In this document: positions 18,669-27,840 of the stretch, piece after piece | Layout of the letters: each line of letters starts with the position of its first letter | Position numbering within the stretch: position 1 is the first letter of the stretch | Source of the DNA: Adlercreutzia murintestinalis | Lineage (GTDB): Bacteria > Actinomycetota > Coriobacteriia > Coriobacteriales > Eggerthellaceae | Direction: 5' to 3' | NCBI RefSeq assembly: GCF_943192905.1 | Contig: NZ_CALPCC010000002.1 | Coordinates: 62,001-126,000, forward strand | DNA: 64,000 nt | Program-made: the position numbers and the translations under genes | Notes under the pieces: generated by a model | Told to the model about the DNA's origin: nothing | Database searches by the model: none | The model's input: only the letters and a program-made list of their open reading frames with translations

Positions 18669-19972
18669 TGGAGCTCAGTTCAGCCCTTGCATTCCTGACG
18701 GATCCGGCGCGCCAAGCGACCAAGCCAGGGCTTGACCGGGTGCGCGCGTTGTTGCAGGCGCTGGAAAACCCGCAAGAGCAGTTGCGCTTCGTGCATGTGG
18801 CGGGCACGAACGGCAAGGGGAGCACGAGCGCATACCTTGCCAGCATGTGCCGCGCTGCGGGCATGAAAACGGGCGTCTTCGCGAGTCCACCATTCGAGAC
18901 GCTGCAAGATTCCATGACCGTGGATGGTCAGCCGATCGGCAAAGACGAGTTCATTGCGTGCGTTGAGCGCATTCGCGCGGCGGTGGCGCTCGTTGAGTCG
19001 CGCGAGCAGGACGCGCCGAGCGCCTTCGAGATGCAGTGCGCAGCGGCGCTGCTCTTCTTCGCCCAACAGGATTGCGATCTCTGTGTGGTGGAGGCGGGCA
19101 TGGGCGGCGCCATGGATGCCACCAACGTCATTGTGCCTGACGTATGCGTGATCACGCGCATCGGGTTCGATCATACGGAGTTCTTAGGAGACACGCTCGG
19201 CGAGATCGCAGCCGAGAAAGCGGGCATCGTGAAGCAGGGTGCGCAGGTGGTCAGCTGGCCTCAGACGCGCGAAGCCATGACGGTCATCGAGGATGTGTGC
19301 GAAGAGAGGGAATGCCCGCTGACCAAGGCCGATTTTCCGCGATTGACGCGCTGGCTGCCCGATATGGATGCGCTTGCGCGTAAGTTCTCGTATAAGGGCC
19401 AATCGTATGCGACGCGCATGCTGGGCAGTTGTCAGGCGGAGAATGCCAGCGTCGCCATAGAGGCCGCCTTCGCGCTGCGTCGGCGCGGATGGAGCATCAG
19501 CGACCGCGCGATGCGCGAGGGCATTGCGGCCGCGCAGGTGCCCGCGCGCTTCGAGGTGCTGCGGCGCGACCCGCTGGCTATCGTGGATGGCGCGCACAAC
19601 CCTCAGGGTGCTCTTGCGATGATCGAGTCGTTCGTGGAGATGGCGCGCGCGCTCGGGACGCCCGATATGCGGGCGCACTTCATCATGGGAGTGCTTGCTG
19701 ACAAAGATTATGAGGCGATGATCGAAGCGGCACTGCCGCATGCCGCATCGTTCACGGTCTATACGCCAGCGAGCACGCGCGCGCTGGCGGCGGAGCGCTT
19801 GGCACAAGCCTGTGAGCGACAAGCGCCGCCGCACGTTGCGGTGCGCACGGCGTCTGATGCAGAAACAGCCGTCGCGCAGGCCATGGATGCGGCCCGCAGC
19901 GACGGCTGTGTAGTGGCGTTCGGCTCGCTGTACTCAGCGGCCTGGGTGCGTCGGGCTATTCTTTCGGCATGA
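18665..19972 (+). CDS. folC: dihydrofolate synthase / folylpolyglutamate synthase
   Basis: A 435-residue Mur-ligase-fold enzyme that adds glutamate to dihydropteroate and/or extends the polyglutamate tail of folates. The P-loop is HVAGTNGKGSTSAYL, followed by SPPFETLQDSMTVDG, the Omega-loop EAGMGGAMDATNV, the IGFDHTEFLGDTLGEIAAEKAGI block and VDGAHNP. Two consecutive ATG codons at 18665 and 18668 compete as starts. The function complements the folate C1 operon at 3-7 kb. The last 17 bases overlap the convergent hpf gene, leaving no room for a terminator between them. Confidence 0.93.
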   Translation: MMELSSALAFLTDPARQATKPGLDRVRALLQALENPQEQLRFVHVAGTNGKGSTSAYLASMCRAAGMKTGVFASPPFETLQDSMTVDGQPIGKDEFIACVERIRAAVALVESREQDAPSAFEMQCAAALLFFAQQDCDLCVVEAGMGGAMDATNVIVPDVCVITRIGFDHTEFLGDTLGEIAAEKAGIVKQGAQVVSWPQTREAMTVIEDVCEERECPLTKADFPRLTRWLPDMDALARKFSYKGQSYATRMLGSCQAENASVAIEAAFALRRRGWSISDRAMREGIAAAQVPARFEVLRRDPLAIVDGAHNPQGALAMIESFVEMARALGTPDMRAHFIMGVLADKDYEAMIEAALPHAASFTVYTPASTRALAAERLAQACERQAPPHVAVRTASDAETAVAQAMDAARSDGCVVAFGSLYSAAWVRRAILSA

Positions 19973-20546
19973 GCAGGCCGTAACCGCCACCCGTGCGACG
20001 GTACAGCACGTGCACGTTGCCGGAATCGCGGTCGATATACAGGTAGAAGTCGTGTCCAAGCAAGTCCATCTCGGTAAGCGCCTCATCTTCGGTTTTGGGC
20101 GTCAGCTTGATCTCCTTGCGGCGCACCACTTCGTCATCCGAGAGCTCATCCATCAGCTTATCAAGATCAAGATCGCTCTCCGGCACCGCCTTCTTCGCGG
20201 CAGCTTTCTCGGCGCCCAGAGCATCTTCGGTCTTCTCGCGCCGCTTATCCTTCACTCGCGTTTTGTATTTGCGCAGCTGACGCGCGATCTTCGCTGCTGC
20301 CACGTCAATGGCTGCGAACATATCCTCTTCGCGCACCTGCGCACGCGCAACATGATTGGGGATGAGTACGGTGACCTCGCAGATCGCAGCGTTCGCGATG
20401 CTGGGATTCTTCTCGCGATACAGCACGATCTCGCAGGCGGTTGCGCGCACATCCATCTGCTCGACCGAGCCGCCGATCTTCTCCTTCGCATAATCCTTCA
20501 GAGAATCGCTCACGGGCATCTTGCGCCCAGAGACAGTCACATCCAT
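19956..20546 (-). CDS. hpf: long ribosome hibernation promoting factor
   Basis: A 196-residue long-form HPF/RaiA. Residues 1-100 are the S30AE-type domain (DVTVSGRKMPVSDSLKDYA) that binds the decoding region, and residues about 135-196 are the C-terminal dimerisation domain (VRRKEIKLTPKTEDEAL, then FYLYIDRDSGNVHVLYRR) that drives 100S ribosome formation. A charged Lys/Glu/Ala linker joins them. The ATG at 20546 was chosen for the AGAGGTG site upstream. It converges with and overlaps folC by 17 bases. Expression in slow growth or stress is the family norm. Confidence 0.95.
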   Translation of the reverse strand: MDVTVSGRKMPVSDSLKDYAKEKIGGSVEQMDVRATACEIVLYREKNPSIANAAICEVTVLIPNHVARAQVREEDMFAAIDVAAAKIARQLRKYKTRVKDKRREKTEDALGAEKAAAKKAVPESDLDLDKLMDELSDDEVVRRKEIKLTPKTEDEALTEMDLLGHDFYLYIDRDSGNVHVLYRRTGGGYGLLMPKE

Positions 20547-20672
20547 CTTGCACCTCTTCATCGATACGGATACCTCGTTTCATGGTAGGTCAACGCCCAC
20601 CGAAACAAGACAACGCTTCCAAAGCGTAGCAAATCCGATGACTGAGCGGTTCGAGAGGGCTGCACCTTGTTC

Positions 20673-20678
20673 TATAAT
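20673..20678 (+). promoter_or_regulatory. -10 element upstream of nhaA
   Basis: TATAAT lies 50 bases before the nhaA start codon. The -35 position has no good match. Confidence 0.45.
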
Positions 20679-20727
20679 CCACATGAGACATCGCGCTGCG
20701 TAGGCGGCAAGGCAAAAGAGGCGCATC

Positions 20728-22257
20728 ATGGCAGACGAACATGGGAAGAGTGCAGAGGCAGATACCGATACGAGCGCGCCAAACGCGCAGACGGCCGAGG
20801 GCGCGCAGCAGCAAGCGTTAGCGCACGGCGATCAGCAGGGAGCGCGCGATGCTGCGCAACTGGTGCAGCCGACCGCTGACGACCCTGACCCGCACGGCAT
20901 CTACATCGACGAGGTGCAGGGGCACAATCGCCGGTATCGCAAGTTGCTCAACTTCACGCATTCGGCCACGCGAGCAGCAGGTGTCATGCTCGTGGCAGCC
21001 ATCGTGGCGCTGATCATTGCAAACACAGGGCTGTACGAGGGGTTCTATGATTTTTGGCACCACAACTACGTGAATGTGGAAGTGGGGCCGGTTGCGGGCG
21101 GCATGTCGTTCGCGCACATCATCAATGACATCCTCATGGCATTGTTCTTCCTGCTGGTTGGGCTAGAGATCAAATACGAGATGACCGTGGGCGAGCTCAC
21201 CAATATCCGCCAGGCGGCGCTGCCCATCATGGGCGCGGTGGGCGGCGTGGCCGCTCCTATCATCATCTATCTGCTGCTGAACTCTGGCGATGCGGCCACG
21301 CGCAGCGGATGGGGCGTGCCGACCGCCACCGATATCGCGTTCGCGCTGGGCATTCTGGCGCTTTTGGGAAGCCGCGTACCCAGCGGGCTGCGCGTGTTCT
21401 TGTCAACGCTCGCGGTGGCTGATGACATCATCGCCATTTTGGTCATCGCTATCTTTTACGGGAATGCGCCCAGCTTGGGCTGGCTCATGGCGGCTGCGGT
21501 GGTGTACGTGGGGCTGATCATCATGAACCGCGCACACGTGTTCTCGCTGGTGCCGTACATGCTGGTGGGGTGCGTGCTGTGGTGGTGCGTGTTCATGTCG
21601 GGCGTACACTCCACCATCGCGGGCGTGCTCTTGGCGTTCGTGATCCCTTCGGGCAGCCGGGTGAACATGAAGACGTTTCTGGAGTGGTCGAACGATCGCG
21701 TGCATCTGGCCAACGTGTTCCACGATGAGAACACGCCCATCGTCGCTCAGAAGAAGTACCTGAAGACGGTGAACAGTCTCTCGAACGTGTCGCGTGACGT
21801 GTTGCCCCCGGTCACGCGCCTTGAGCACGGACTGCATCCGTGGGTGTATTTCGCGGTGCTGCCGTTGTTCGCGCTCACCAACGCCGATGTTGCGCTGCCG
21901 GGAGGCGATCTGCTGTCGGTGCTGACGTCGGATGTGTTCACGGGCGTCTTCTTCGGGTTGGTCGTTGGCAAACCGCTCGGCATCATGGCGTTGAGCTTCC
22001 TGTGCGTGAAGCTGCGCATCGCGAAGCTGCCCGATCAGGTGAATTGGATGCATATGCTGGGCGCGTCCATTCTAGGCGGTGTTGGCTTCACCATGGCCAT
22101 CTTCGTGGCGAACCTGGCTTATGCGGATGCGGCGCTGATCGCTGAGGCGAAGCTGGCTATTCTGCTGGCATCGTTGGTAGCGGGAGTCATTGGCTTTCTG
22201 TTCCTGCTTCTTCAGGCAACCAAGACCGCGCGGCGGGAACGTCAGCATCACGACTGA
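20728..22257 (+). CDS. nhaA: Na+/H+ antiporter NhaA
   Basis: A 509-residue sodium/proton antiporter with about 12 membrane helices. The first ~75 residues are a hydrophilic Asp/Glu/Gln/Ala-rich extension, longer than the E. coli type. The catalytic signature of NhaA is present: PTATDIAFALG, with the ion-site aspartate region, and the paired aspartates in LAVADDIIAI. The loop between the halves is also long and charged (about residues 320-365). The ATG at 20728 has a weak AAAAGAGG site. It stands alone behind its own TATAAT box, and a copper ATPase follows 89 bases later with its own leader. Confidence 0.93.
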   Translation: MADEHGKSAEADTDTSAPNAQTAEGAQQQALAHGDQQGARDAAQLVQPTADDPDPHGIYIDEVQGHNRRYRKLLNFTHSATRAAGVMLVAAIVALIIANTGLYEGFYDFWHHNYVNVEVGPVAGGMSFAHIINDILMALFFLLVGLEIKYEMTVGELTNIRQAALPIMGAVGGVAAPIIIYLLLNSGDAATRSGWGVPTATDIAFALGILALLGSRVPSGLRVFLSTLAVADDIIAILVIAIFYGNAPSLGWLMAAAVVYVGLIIMNRAHVFSLVPYMLVGCVLWWCVFMSGVHSTIAGVLLAFVIPSGSRVNMKTFLEWSNDRVHLANVFHDENTPIVAQKKYLKTVNSLSNVSRDVLPPVTRLEHGLHPWVYFAVLPLFALTNADVALPGGDLLSVLTSDVFTGVFFGLVVGKPLGIMALSFLCVKLRIAKLPDQVNWMHMLGASILGGVGFTMAIFVANLAYADAALIAEAKLAILLASLVAGVIGFLFLLLQATKTARRERQHHD

Positions 22258-22304
22258 TGTGACGCTTGCAAAAGCGCGTTGGTTCGTCTATCTTCTTTCA
22301 GGAG

Positions 22305-22327
22305 AAAACATATGAATATATGAGCAT
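22305..22327 (+). promoter_or_regulatory. possible metal-regulator operator in the copA leader
   Basis: An AT-rich palindrome CATAT-gaat-ATATG, preceded by AA, lies in the 89-base copA leader. The ten-base string AACATATGAA also occurs in the operator region of the ArsR-like gene at 56207-56216. Binding by a metal sensor is inferred from this sharing only. Confidence 0.35.
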
Positions 22328-22346
22328 ACGTTGAAGGGAATTGCTC

Positions 22347-24587
22347 ATGAGCCAACACGCAATGGTCAGACTGGCCATAGATGGTATGCATTGCGCCAAT
22401 TGCGCTGCCAACATCGAAAAGCATTTCCGCGCCACACCAGGCGTGATCGATGTGGCGGTGAACTTGGCCAACAACACAGGCCAGGTCACCTTCGATGCAG
22501 ATGAGGCAAGCGTCGATGACATGCTGCACGTCTTCGACGACCTATCGTTCACGGCAGAGGTCATCCCCGATGACGCGCCGCTCGTCGATGAGCAGCGCCG
22601 TGCGAAGGAGGCCGACCGAGCGCGGCATGATCGGCGCGTGTTCGCCTGCGCGGCGGCGCTCACCGTGCTCATAGTGGCCCTTGGCATGGTGCCGGGGTGG
22701 CACATGGGGATAGGGGCGGCCCTTGCTGGGTGCTTCGTGGCTGGCCCCACGCACGTGCAGGCCATGTTCTGCGGTAGCTTGGTGCTGCTGGCGCTGACGA
22801 TACCGGTGCAGTTCGGGTGCGGCGCCCGTTTCTACAAAGGCGCGTTCCAAAGCCTGCGCAGCGGGTCTGCCAACATGGATGTGCTCGTGGCGCTGGGCAC
22901 CTCTATCGCGTTCATCTTTTCGCTCTACATCACGTTCGTGCCGGTCATCACGGGAAACTGGAGCGGGCATGAGGCCATGCAGATCAACGAGGGCATGCCG
23001 TACTACGAAACATGCGCCATGCTGATCACCTTCGTCCTCCTGGGTAAGATGCTGGAAACGCGCGCCAAAGGCTCGACCAACCAAGCCATTGAAGCGTTGA
23101 TGAACCTGACGCCGCCCGTGGCGGTAGTGGTGCGCGGCGGTGTGCAACAAGAGGTTCCGGTGTCGCAGGTTGCGGTGGGCGATGTGGTGCTCGTGCGGCC
23201 GGGGGATGCGGTGGCGGTCGATGGCGTGGTCGTGGAAGGGTCTACCGAGGTTGATGAGAGCATGCTGACCGGAGAACCGCTGCCAGTCGTGAAGGCAGTC
23301 GGCGATGAAGTGGTCGGCGGTACGGTGAACTGCACCGGCTCGGTCACGGTGCGGGCGCGTCGCGTGGGCGCTGATACGACGCTGGCGCGAATCGTGCGCG
23401 CGGTGGAGGACGCGCAGGGGAGCAAAGCGCCCGTGCAGCGTCTGGCCGACCGCATCGCTGCAGTGTTCGTACCCGCTATCCTCGGGATCGCTGTCGTGGT
23501 GTTCCTCATCTGGTTCTTCGCGGTACCCGCATCCGATGATGCTGCGCGGTGGCAACAAGCGCTCCTACCGGCCGTTGCGGTCATCGTGGTGGCGTGCCCG
23601 TGCGCGCTGGGGCTGGCTACGCCCACGGCGCTCATGGTGGGCATGGGACGCGGCGCGCAGGTGGGTCTGCTCATCAAGGATGGTCAGGTGCTCGAGCAGC
23701 TATGCGGTCTTGCGGCGGCGGTGTTCGACAAGACCGGTACGCTCACGCGCGGCATGCCGGCGGTCACCGCGTGCGATGTTTCCGATGAGGCGCTTGCGCT
23801 GGCTGCGGCCGCTGAGTTGAAGAGCGAGCATCCTCTCGCACGGGCTGTGTGTGCGTATGCCGAGCAGCGAGGCGTGGCGTTCCACAACTACGAGGTGCAC
23901 CAGTTCCAAAGCATCGTGGGTGAGGGGGTGCGCGCTGTTGTTGAGGGGCATGAGGTGTTCGTGGGGAGCCGCGTGACGATAGATGGGCGCGATGTGGGTG
24001 GATTCACCTTCGCTGACGAGCCCAAACCTGATGCGGCGGAAGCCATCGCTCAGCTGCGCGGAGCCGATGTGTCGTGCTATCTGGTTACCGGTGATGCGCA
24101 AGCGTCCGCGGTTGCGGTGGCGCGCGAGGTGGGCATTCCCGTCGAGCATGTGTGCGCGGGCGTGCGGCCCGAGGGCAAGGCACGCCAGGTGGAGCGGGTG
24201 CGCGAGACGGTGCGCCAAGCGCGCGCTGATGCCGGGAAGCGGGCAAGCGATGTGACCGCATTCGTGGGTGATGGCATCAACGATGCGCCTGCGCTTGCCG
24301 CTGCGGATATCGGCGTGGTCATGGCGAGCGGTACCGATGTTGCCATCGACGCGGGCCAGGTGGTGCTGATGCGCAACAAGCTGACTGACCTGTTCGTAGC
24401 GCTGCGCCTCTCGAAGCGCACCATGCGCAAGATCAAGCAGAATCTGTTCTGGGCGCTCATCTACAACTGCATCATGATCCCGCTGGCCGCTGTGGGCATT
24501 CTGGCGCCAGCGCTCGCAGGTGCCGCCATGGCGTTCTCGAGCGTGTCGGTGGTGTGCAATTCGCTGCTGCTCAAACGCTTCAAATAG
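22347..24587 (+). CDS. copA: copper-type P1B heavy-metal ATPase
   Basis: A 746-residue P1B-ATPase exporting a soft metal, probably Cu(I). One N-terminal HMA domain carries the GMHCANC metal site (Cys16, Cys19). The membrane metal site is the CPC of VVACPCALG, the phosphorylated aspartate lies in [10 protein letters not shown], the P1B-specific histidine-proline in SEHPLA, and the hinge is [10 protein letters not shown]. The last two helices contain YNCIMIPLA and the final segment has [13 protein letters not shown], matching the Cu(I) subgroup (YN and MxxS). The ATG at 22347 is 7 bases behind GAAGGGA. No copper chaperone or CsoR gene is adjacent. Confidence 0.92.
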   Translation: MSQHAMVRLAIDGMHCANCAANIEKHFRATPGVIDVAVNLANNTGQVTFDADEASVDDMLHVFDDLSFTAEVIPDDAPLVDEQRRAKEADRARHDRRVFACAAALTVLIVALGMVPGWHMGIGAALAGCFVAGPTHVQAMFCGSLVLLALTIPVQFGCGARFYKGAFQSLRSGSANMDVLVALGTSIAFIFSLYITFVPVITGNWSGHEAMQINEGMPYYETCAMLITFVLLGKMLETRAKGSTNQAIEALMNLTPPVAVVVRGGVQQEVPVSQVAVGDVVLVRPGDAVAVDGVVVEGSTEVDESMLTGEPLPVVKAVGDEVVGGTVNCTGSVTVRARRVGADTTLARIVRAVEDAQGSKAPVQRLADRIAAVFVPAILGIAVVVFLIWFFAVPASDDAARWQQALLPAVAVIVVACPCALGLATPTALMVGMGRGAQVGLLIKDGQVLEQLCGLAAAVFDKTGTLTRGMPAVTACDVSDEALALAAAAELKSEHPLARAVCAYAEQRGVAFHNYEVHQFQSIVGEGVRAVVEGHEVFVGSRVTIDGRDVGGFTFADEPKPDAAEAIAQLRGADVSCYLVTGDAQASAVAVAREVGIPVEHVCAGVRPEGKARQVERVRETVRQARADAGKRASDVTAFVGDGINDAPALAAADIGVVMASGTDVAIDAGQVVLMRNKLTDLFVALRLSKRTMRKIKQNLFWALIYNCIMIPLAAVGILAPALAGAAMAFSSVSVVCNSLLLKRFK

Positions 24588-24615
24588 GCGCATCGCGCGT
24601 GCGTCATCTGCGCTC

Positions 24616-24624
24616 TGCTATATT
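24616..24624 (+). promoter_or_regulatory. extended -10 promoter of the SDR gene
   Basis: TGC-TATATT lies 37 bases before the start codon at 24661, an extended -10 element. Confidence 0.45.
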
Positions 24625-24660
24625 GAGACGCAGGAAACCTCTACAGAGAAAGGCGACGCG

Positions 24661-25461
24661 ATGGGTGCATTTGAAGGCAAGACGGTCATCATCACCGGCG
24701 GCGGATTTGCGGCGTTGAAGGACGGATCGGCCGGGTCGATCGGTTACGGCATCGCGACGGCGTTCGCAAAGGAAGGCGCGAACCTCGTGGTGACCGGCCG
24801 CAACATGCAGAAGCTCGAGGCGGCTCAGGAGAAGCTGGAGGCTGCATACGGCGTGCGCGTGCTGCCCATGGCGGCCGATGTGCAGGCAGGCGCGGACAAT
24901 CAGGCCGTCGTGCAGAAGGTCGTGGATGCAGCGATCGGCGAATTCGGACGCATCGATGCGCTGGTGAACAACGCGCAGGCATCTGCGTCAGGCGTGAGCA
25001 TCGCCGATCACACCACCGATCAGTTCGATCTGGCCATCTATTCGGGTCTGTACGCGACCTTCTACTATATGCAGGCATGCTATCCGCACTTGAAGGAGAC
25101 GAAGGGATCCGTCGTCAACTTCGCGAGCGGTGCCGGGCTGTTCGGCAACGTGGGCCAGGTGGCATACGCAGCGGCGAAAGAGGGCATCCGCGGCATGAGC
25201 CGAGTAGCTGCCAACGAATGGGGCAAGGACGGCATCAACGTGAACGTGGTGTGCCCGCTGGCATGGACGGCGGCTCTCGAGCGCTTCCAAGACGAATACC
25301 CCGATGCGTTCGTGGCCAATGTGCACATGCCTCCCATGGGCCATTACGGAGATGTGGAGCACGAGATCGGCCGCGTGGTGGTGCAGCTGTGCGGGCCTGA
25401 TTTCAAGTACATGAGCGGCGAGACCGTAACACTGGAAGGTGGTATGGGGCTGCGGCCATAG
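24661..25461 (+). CDS. short-chain dehydrogenase/reductase
   Basis: A 266-residue NAD(P)-dependent SDR. The cofactor motif starts as VIITGGG but has an inserted stretch before GSIGYGIA, so the glycine-rich loop is about seven residues longer than in classical SDRs. Other blocks are normal: VNNAQAS for NNAG, catalytic serine in NFASGAG, and YAAAKEGI for the YxxxK pair. A C-terminal TLEGGMGL matches the family. Substrate is unknown; gut Coriobacteriia use many SDRs on steroids and fatty-acyl intermediates, but nothing here identifies one. It has its own extended -10 promoter and is followed by tRNA-Glu. Confidence 0.82.
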   Translation: MGAFEGKTVIITGGGFAALKDGSAGSIGYGIATAFAKEGANLVVTGRNMQKLEAAQEKLEAAYGVRVLPMAADVQAGADNQAVVQKVVDAAIGEFGRIDALVNNAQASASGVSIADHTTDQFDLAIYSGLYATFYYMQACYPHLKETKGSVVNFASGAGLFGNVGQVAYAAAKEGIRGMSRVAANEWGKDGINVNVVCPLAWTAALERFQDEYPDAFVANVHMPPMGHYGDVEHEIGRVVVQLCGPDFKYMSGETVTLEGGMGLRP

Positions 25462-25480
25462 GCGCCATGGCGGCTTGCGC

Positions 25481-25509
25481 TTGCAGCGCAGAGACGGCTT
25501 TGGCATAAT
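25481..25509 (+). promoter_or_regulatory. promoter of tRNA-Glu
   Basis: TTGCAG at 25481-25486 and CATAAT at 25504-25509 are separated by exactly 17 bases, a good housekeeping promoter 28 bases before the tRNA. Confidence 0.7.
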
Positions 25510-25537
25510 AGACGGGCTGCACGCGCAGTACGCATAT

Positions 25538-25613
25538 GGCCCCGTCGTCTAGCGGTTAGGACGCCGCCCTTTCAAGGCGGAGGTCGCCGGTTCAAATCCG
25601 GTCGGGGCTACCA
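25538..25613 (+). tRNA. tRNA-Glu (anticodon TTC)
   Basis: A 76-base cloverleaf: acceptor GGCCCCG pairs with CGGGGCT (one G-U), anticodon loop CTTTCAA inside a CGCCC-type stem, T-arm with GGTTCAAATCC, and CCA encoded in the DNA. The anticodon TTC reads GAA/GAG. Confidence 0.96.
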
Positions 25614-25621
25614 GAGATTCG

Positions 25622-25660
25622 CAGGTCAGAGGGTATTTTCTCTCTGACCTGTTCTCATTT
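25622..25660 (+). terminator. terminator after tRNA-Glu, shared with the convergent methyltransferase gene
   Basis: A perfect 10-bp stem (CAGGTCAGAG / CTCTGACCTG) with a 10-base loop is followed by a T-rich tail (TTCTCATTT). It lies between two converging units and may serve both. Confidence 0.75.
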
Positions 25661-25669
25661 CCCGGTGCT

Positions 25670-27007
25670 TTAGGTGCAAAAACGGTGCGACCGGGCCTCG
25701 GCGGCTTCGGTGGCGAAGATGCCTACCGTTTCTTGGTGATAGGTTTGCGGGAAGAGGTCAACGGGCGTCGCTTCGACCAAACGGTATTCTCTTGCAGCAA
25801 GACGAGCGACATCGCGCGCGAAGGTTTGCGGGTCGCAACTGACGTAGGCGATGCGCATGGGGTGCGCCTCGGCAATGGCACCGATCACGCTCTTATCCAA
25901 GCCAGCCCGCGGCGGATCTACCACGACGGCATCAAGGCGGCCAAGGGCAGGCAGCACGCGCGCAACGTCATCGCCGATAACGTCGATATCGCAACCGTTG
26001 AACTCCGCATTGCGCCGCAGATCGCGCACCGACGAGCCTTCCAGCTCCACGGCCACCACTTCAGCTCCAGTTTGGAACAGGGGCAGACTGAACGTGCCTA
26101 CGCCGCAGTACAGGTCGGCTACCAGATCGCCCTCGTCTAATGCTAGGCCGTCCAGCACCAGGCGCACGAGCTTCTCGGCTTGGGCGGTGTTCACCTGGAA
26201 GAACGAAGGTGCAGAGACCGAGAAGCTGATATCCGCCAAGTCCTCTTTCCAAAATCCCTGACCTTCCAGCGCTTCTATCTTCTTCACGCGGCGCGCCTTG
26301 CCCGGCTCGGCGATGATTCGCACGATCGAAGTGGCCCACACCGCATCGCACAAGGTCTTCGCCACGGCGGTGCGCGGAAACGCGGAAGGCGGAGTCCACA
26401 GCGCCACCTCCACGCTCTTAGTGCGTACGCTGCCGCGCACGCCGACTCGGTAGATGCCCAGATCGTCTGCCCCTTGCAGGTAGCGCAGCGCGCCGGTGAG
26501 CGCTTTAGGGGCGCGCTCGATCAGGCGGTTGGCAAGCGGCGCCTTCTGGAGCGCTACCGTCTGGTGCGATCCTGCTTCATGCATGCCTAAGGCGAATCGG
26601 CCCGTCTCGTCGCGAAACGCCGCCAGTTCTATCTTGTTGCGATACCCCCATTCCCGCTTGCTGGGGATGCAGTTGGCCACCAGCGTTTCCGCATCGGCGC
26701 GCGCAACGCTCCCGGTGCGCACCAGTGCCTCCACCAGGTTCTGCCGCTTCGCTGCGAGCTGGGCGGGGTAGGCAAGGTGGGCCCAAGGGGCGCCCGGTGT
26801 GCTTTCGTGCGCCAACGCGCGATGTTCTGACTCCTCCTGCACGCGCACGAGATCAGCGATGGCGAACGAGGGTTTGTCCTGCACCACGTGCACCTCGCAC
26901 ACCTCACCCGGCGCTGCGCCTTCCACGAACACGGTCTTGCCGCTCGCGAGCCGCCCGACCGCCGCGGCACCATATCCCATGCGCTCTATCTTGATGGTTT
27001 CGTTCAT
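25670..27007 (-). CDS. 23S rRNA uracil-C5 methyltransferase (RlmD/TrmA family) lacking the Fe-S cysteines
   Basis: A 445-residue RNA m5U methyltransferase. An N-terminal TRAM domain (about residues 4-60) is followed by the catalytic SAM domain: SFFQVNTAQAEKL, DLYCGVGTFSLPL, VVDPPRAGLD and the nucleophile cysteine in YVSCDPQTFARD. In E. coli RlmD and many relatives the segment before the QHLSYxxQL block holds cysteines for a [4Fe-4S] cluster; here the corresponding stretch reads TPGAPWAHLAYPAQL and has none, so the cluster is probably absent. The start at 27007 follows family length. Target base (U747 or U1939 of 23S rRNA, or tRNA U54) cannot be told. Confidence 0.85.
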   Translation of the reverse strand: MNETIKIERMGYGAAAVGRLASGKTVFVEGAAPGEVCEVHVVQDKPSFAIADLVRVQEESEHRALAHESTPGAPWAHLAYPAQLAAKRQNLVEALVRTGSVARADAETLVANCIPSKREWGYRNKIELAAFRDETGRFALGMHEAGSHQTVALQKAPLANRLIERAPKALTGALRYLQGADDLGIYRVGVRGSVRTKSVEVALWTPPSAFPRTAVAKTLCDAVWATSIVRIIAEPGKARRVKKIEALEGQGFWKEDLADISFSVSAPSFFQVNTAQAEKLVRLVLDGLALDEGDLVADLYCGVGTFSLPLFQTGAEVVAVELEGSSVRDLRRNAEFNGCDIDVIGDDVARVLPALGRLDAVVVDPPRAGLDKSVIGAIAEAHPMRIAYVSCDPQTFARDVARLAAREYRLVEATPVDLFPQTYHQETVGIFATEAAEARSHRFCT

Positions 27008-27027
27008 AGGGTCATGATACCGCGGTC

Positions 27028-27057
27028 TTTCAAGGATTGTGTCGAATGGCGTATAAT
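27028..27057 (+). promoter_or_regulatory. promoter of tRNA-Arg
   Basis: A perfect TATAAT at 27052-27057 lies 21 bases before the tRNA. TTTCAA 18 bases upstream is a moderate -35. It overlaps the start region of the divergent methyltransferase gene. Confidence 0.6.
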
Positions 27058-27078
27058 CAACGACGCACAACACAATGT

Positions 27079-27154
27079 GCCCTTGTAGCTCAGTGGATAG
27101 AGCACTTGCCTCCGGAGCAAGGTGTCGCAGGTTCGACTCCTGTCAAGGGCACCA
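27079..27154 (+). tRNA. tRNA-Arg (anticodon CCG)
   Basis: A 76-base cloverleaf: acceptor GCCCTTG pairs with CAAGGGC, the anticodon loop CTCCGGA sits on a TTGC stem, the T-loop is GTTCGACTCC, and CCA is encoded. The anticodon CCG reads CGG. Confidence 0.96.
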
Positions 27155-27283
27155 TTTCATTCATGATGCGTTCCAAGCCCTGCGCGTCGCGCATCTCAGC
27201 ACGCTCGAATCGGCTTCTCGCACCTATGGCGGTTCCCTATCACCTCCGCTTCATATGCCTACGACGTTTCGCGGAAACAGCCT

Positions 27284-27289
27284 TATAAT
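27284..27289 (+). promoter_or_regulatory. -10 element upstream of the GtrA-family gene
   Basis: A perfect TATAAT lies 26 bases before the ATG at 27316; no strong -35 is visible. Confidence 0.45.
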
Positions 27290-27315
27290 CCAAGGGACCG
27301 ATACGGAAGGGACGT

Positions 27316-27741
27316 ATGAAAAAGCTGCTCAAGCAATTCGCGAAGTTCGGCGTGGTGGGCGTTATCGCGTTCATCATCGACTACGGGCTCATGGTGCTTC
27401 TGACCGAGGCGTTCGGCGTGAACTATCTGATCAGCGCAACGATATCGTTCACGGTGTCGGTGATCTTCAACTACTTGGCCTCGATGCGCTACGTATTCAC
27501 CCACAAAGACGGCATGAGCCGCCGACGCGAGTTCGTCATCTTCGTGGTGCTCTCGGTCATCGGGCTTGGCCTCAACGACCTGCTCATGTGGATAGCAACG
27601 GGACTTGTCGGGATCAGCTACCTCATCAGCAAGATATTCGCCACGGCGGTGGTCATGGTGTACAACTTCGTCACGCGCAAGGTGTTTTTGGATGCAGGTG
27701 ACGAACCGCTGGCCGAGCAGATCGGCGAGAGCGTGGAATAA
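27316..27741 (+). CDS. GtrA-family membrane protein
   Basis: A 141-residue protein with four predicted membrane helices, opening with the GtrA signature KFGVVGVIAFIIDYGLM and continuing with FNYLASMRYVF before the second helix pair and TAVVMVYNFVTRKVF near the end. GtrA-like proteins are thought to flip or handle polyprenyl-linked sugars for glycan decoration of the envelope, but this is weakly established. No glycosyltransferase partner is adjacent. An AGGGA ribosome site precedes the ATG, and a TATAAT lies upstream, so it is probably expressed on its own or with the cyclophilin. Confidence 0.85.
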   Translation: MKKLLKQFAKFGVVGVIAFIIDYGLMVLLTEAFGVNYLISATISFTVSVIFNYLASMRYVFTHKDGMSRRREFVIFVVLSVIGLGLNDLLMWIATGLVGISYLISKIFATAVVMVYNFVTRKVFLDAGDEPLAEQIGESVE

Positions 27742-27840
27742 TCGTCGCGCGCAGTCCGTGGATTCATGCTGAAGAGCGGGCCTCTCGTCGATACTGTGGT
27801 AGAATTCTCAACATCTATGACCAAGTGAAAGCGAGTGAGC

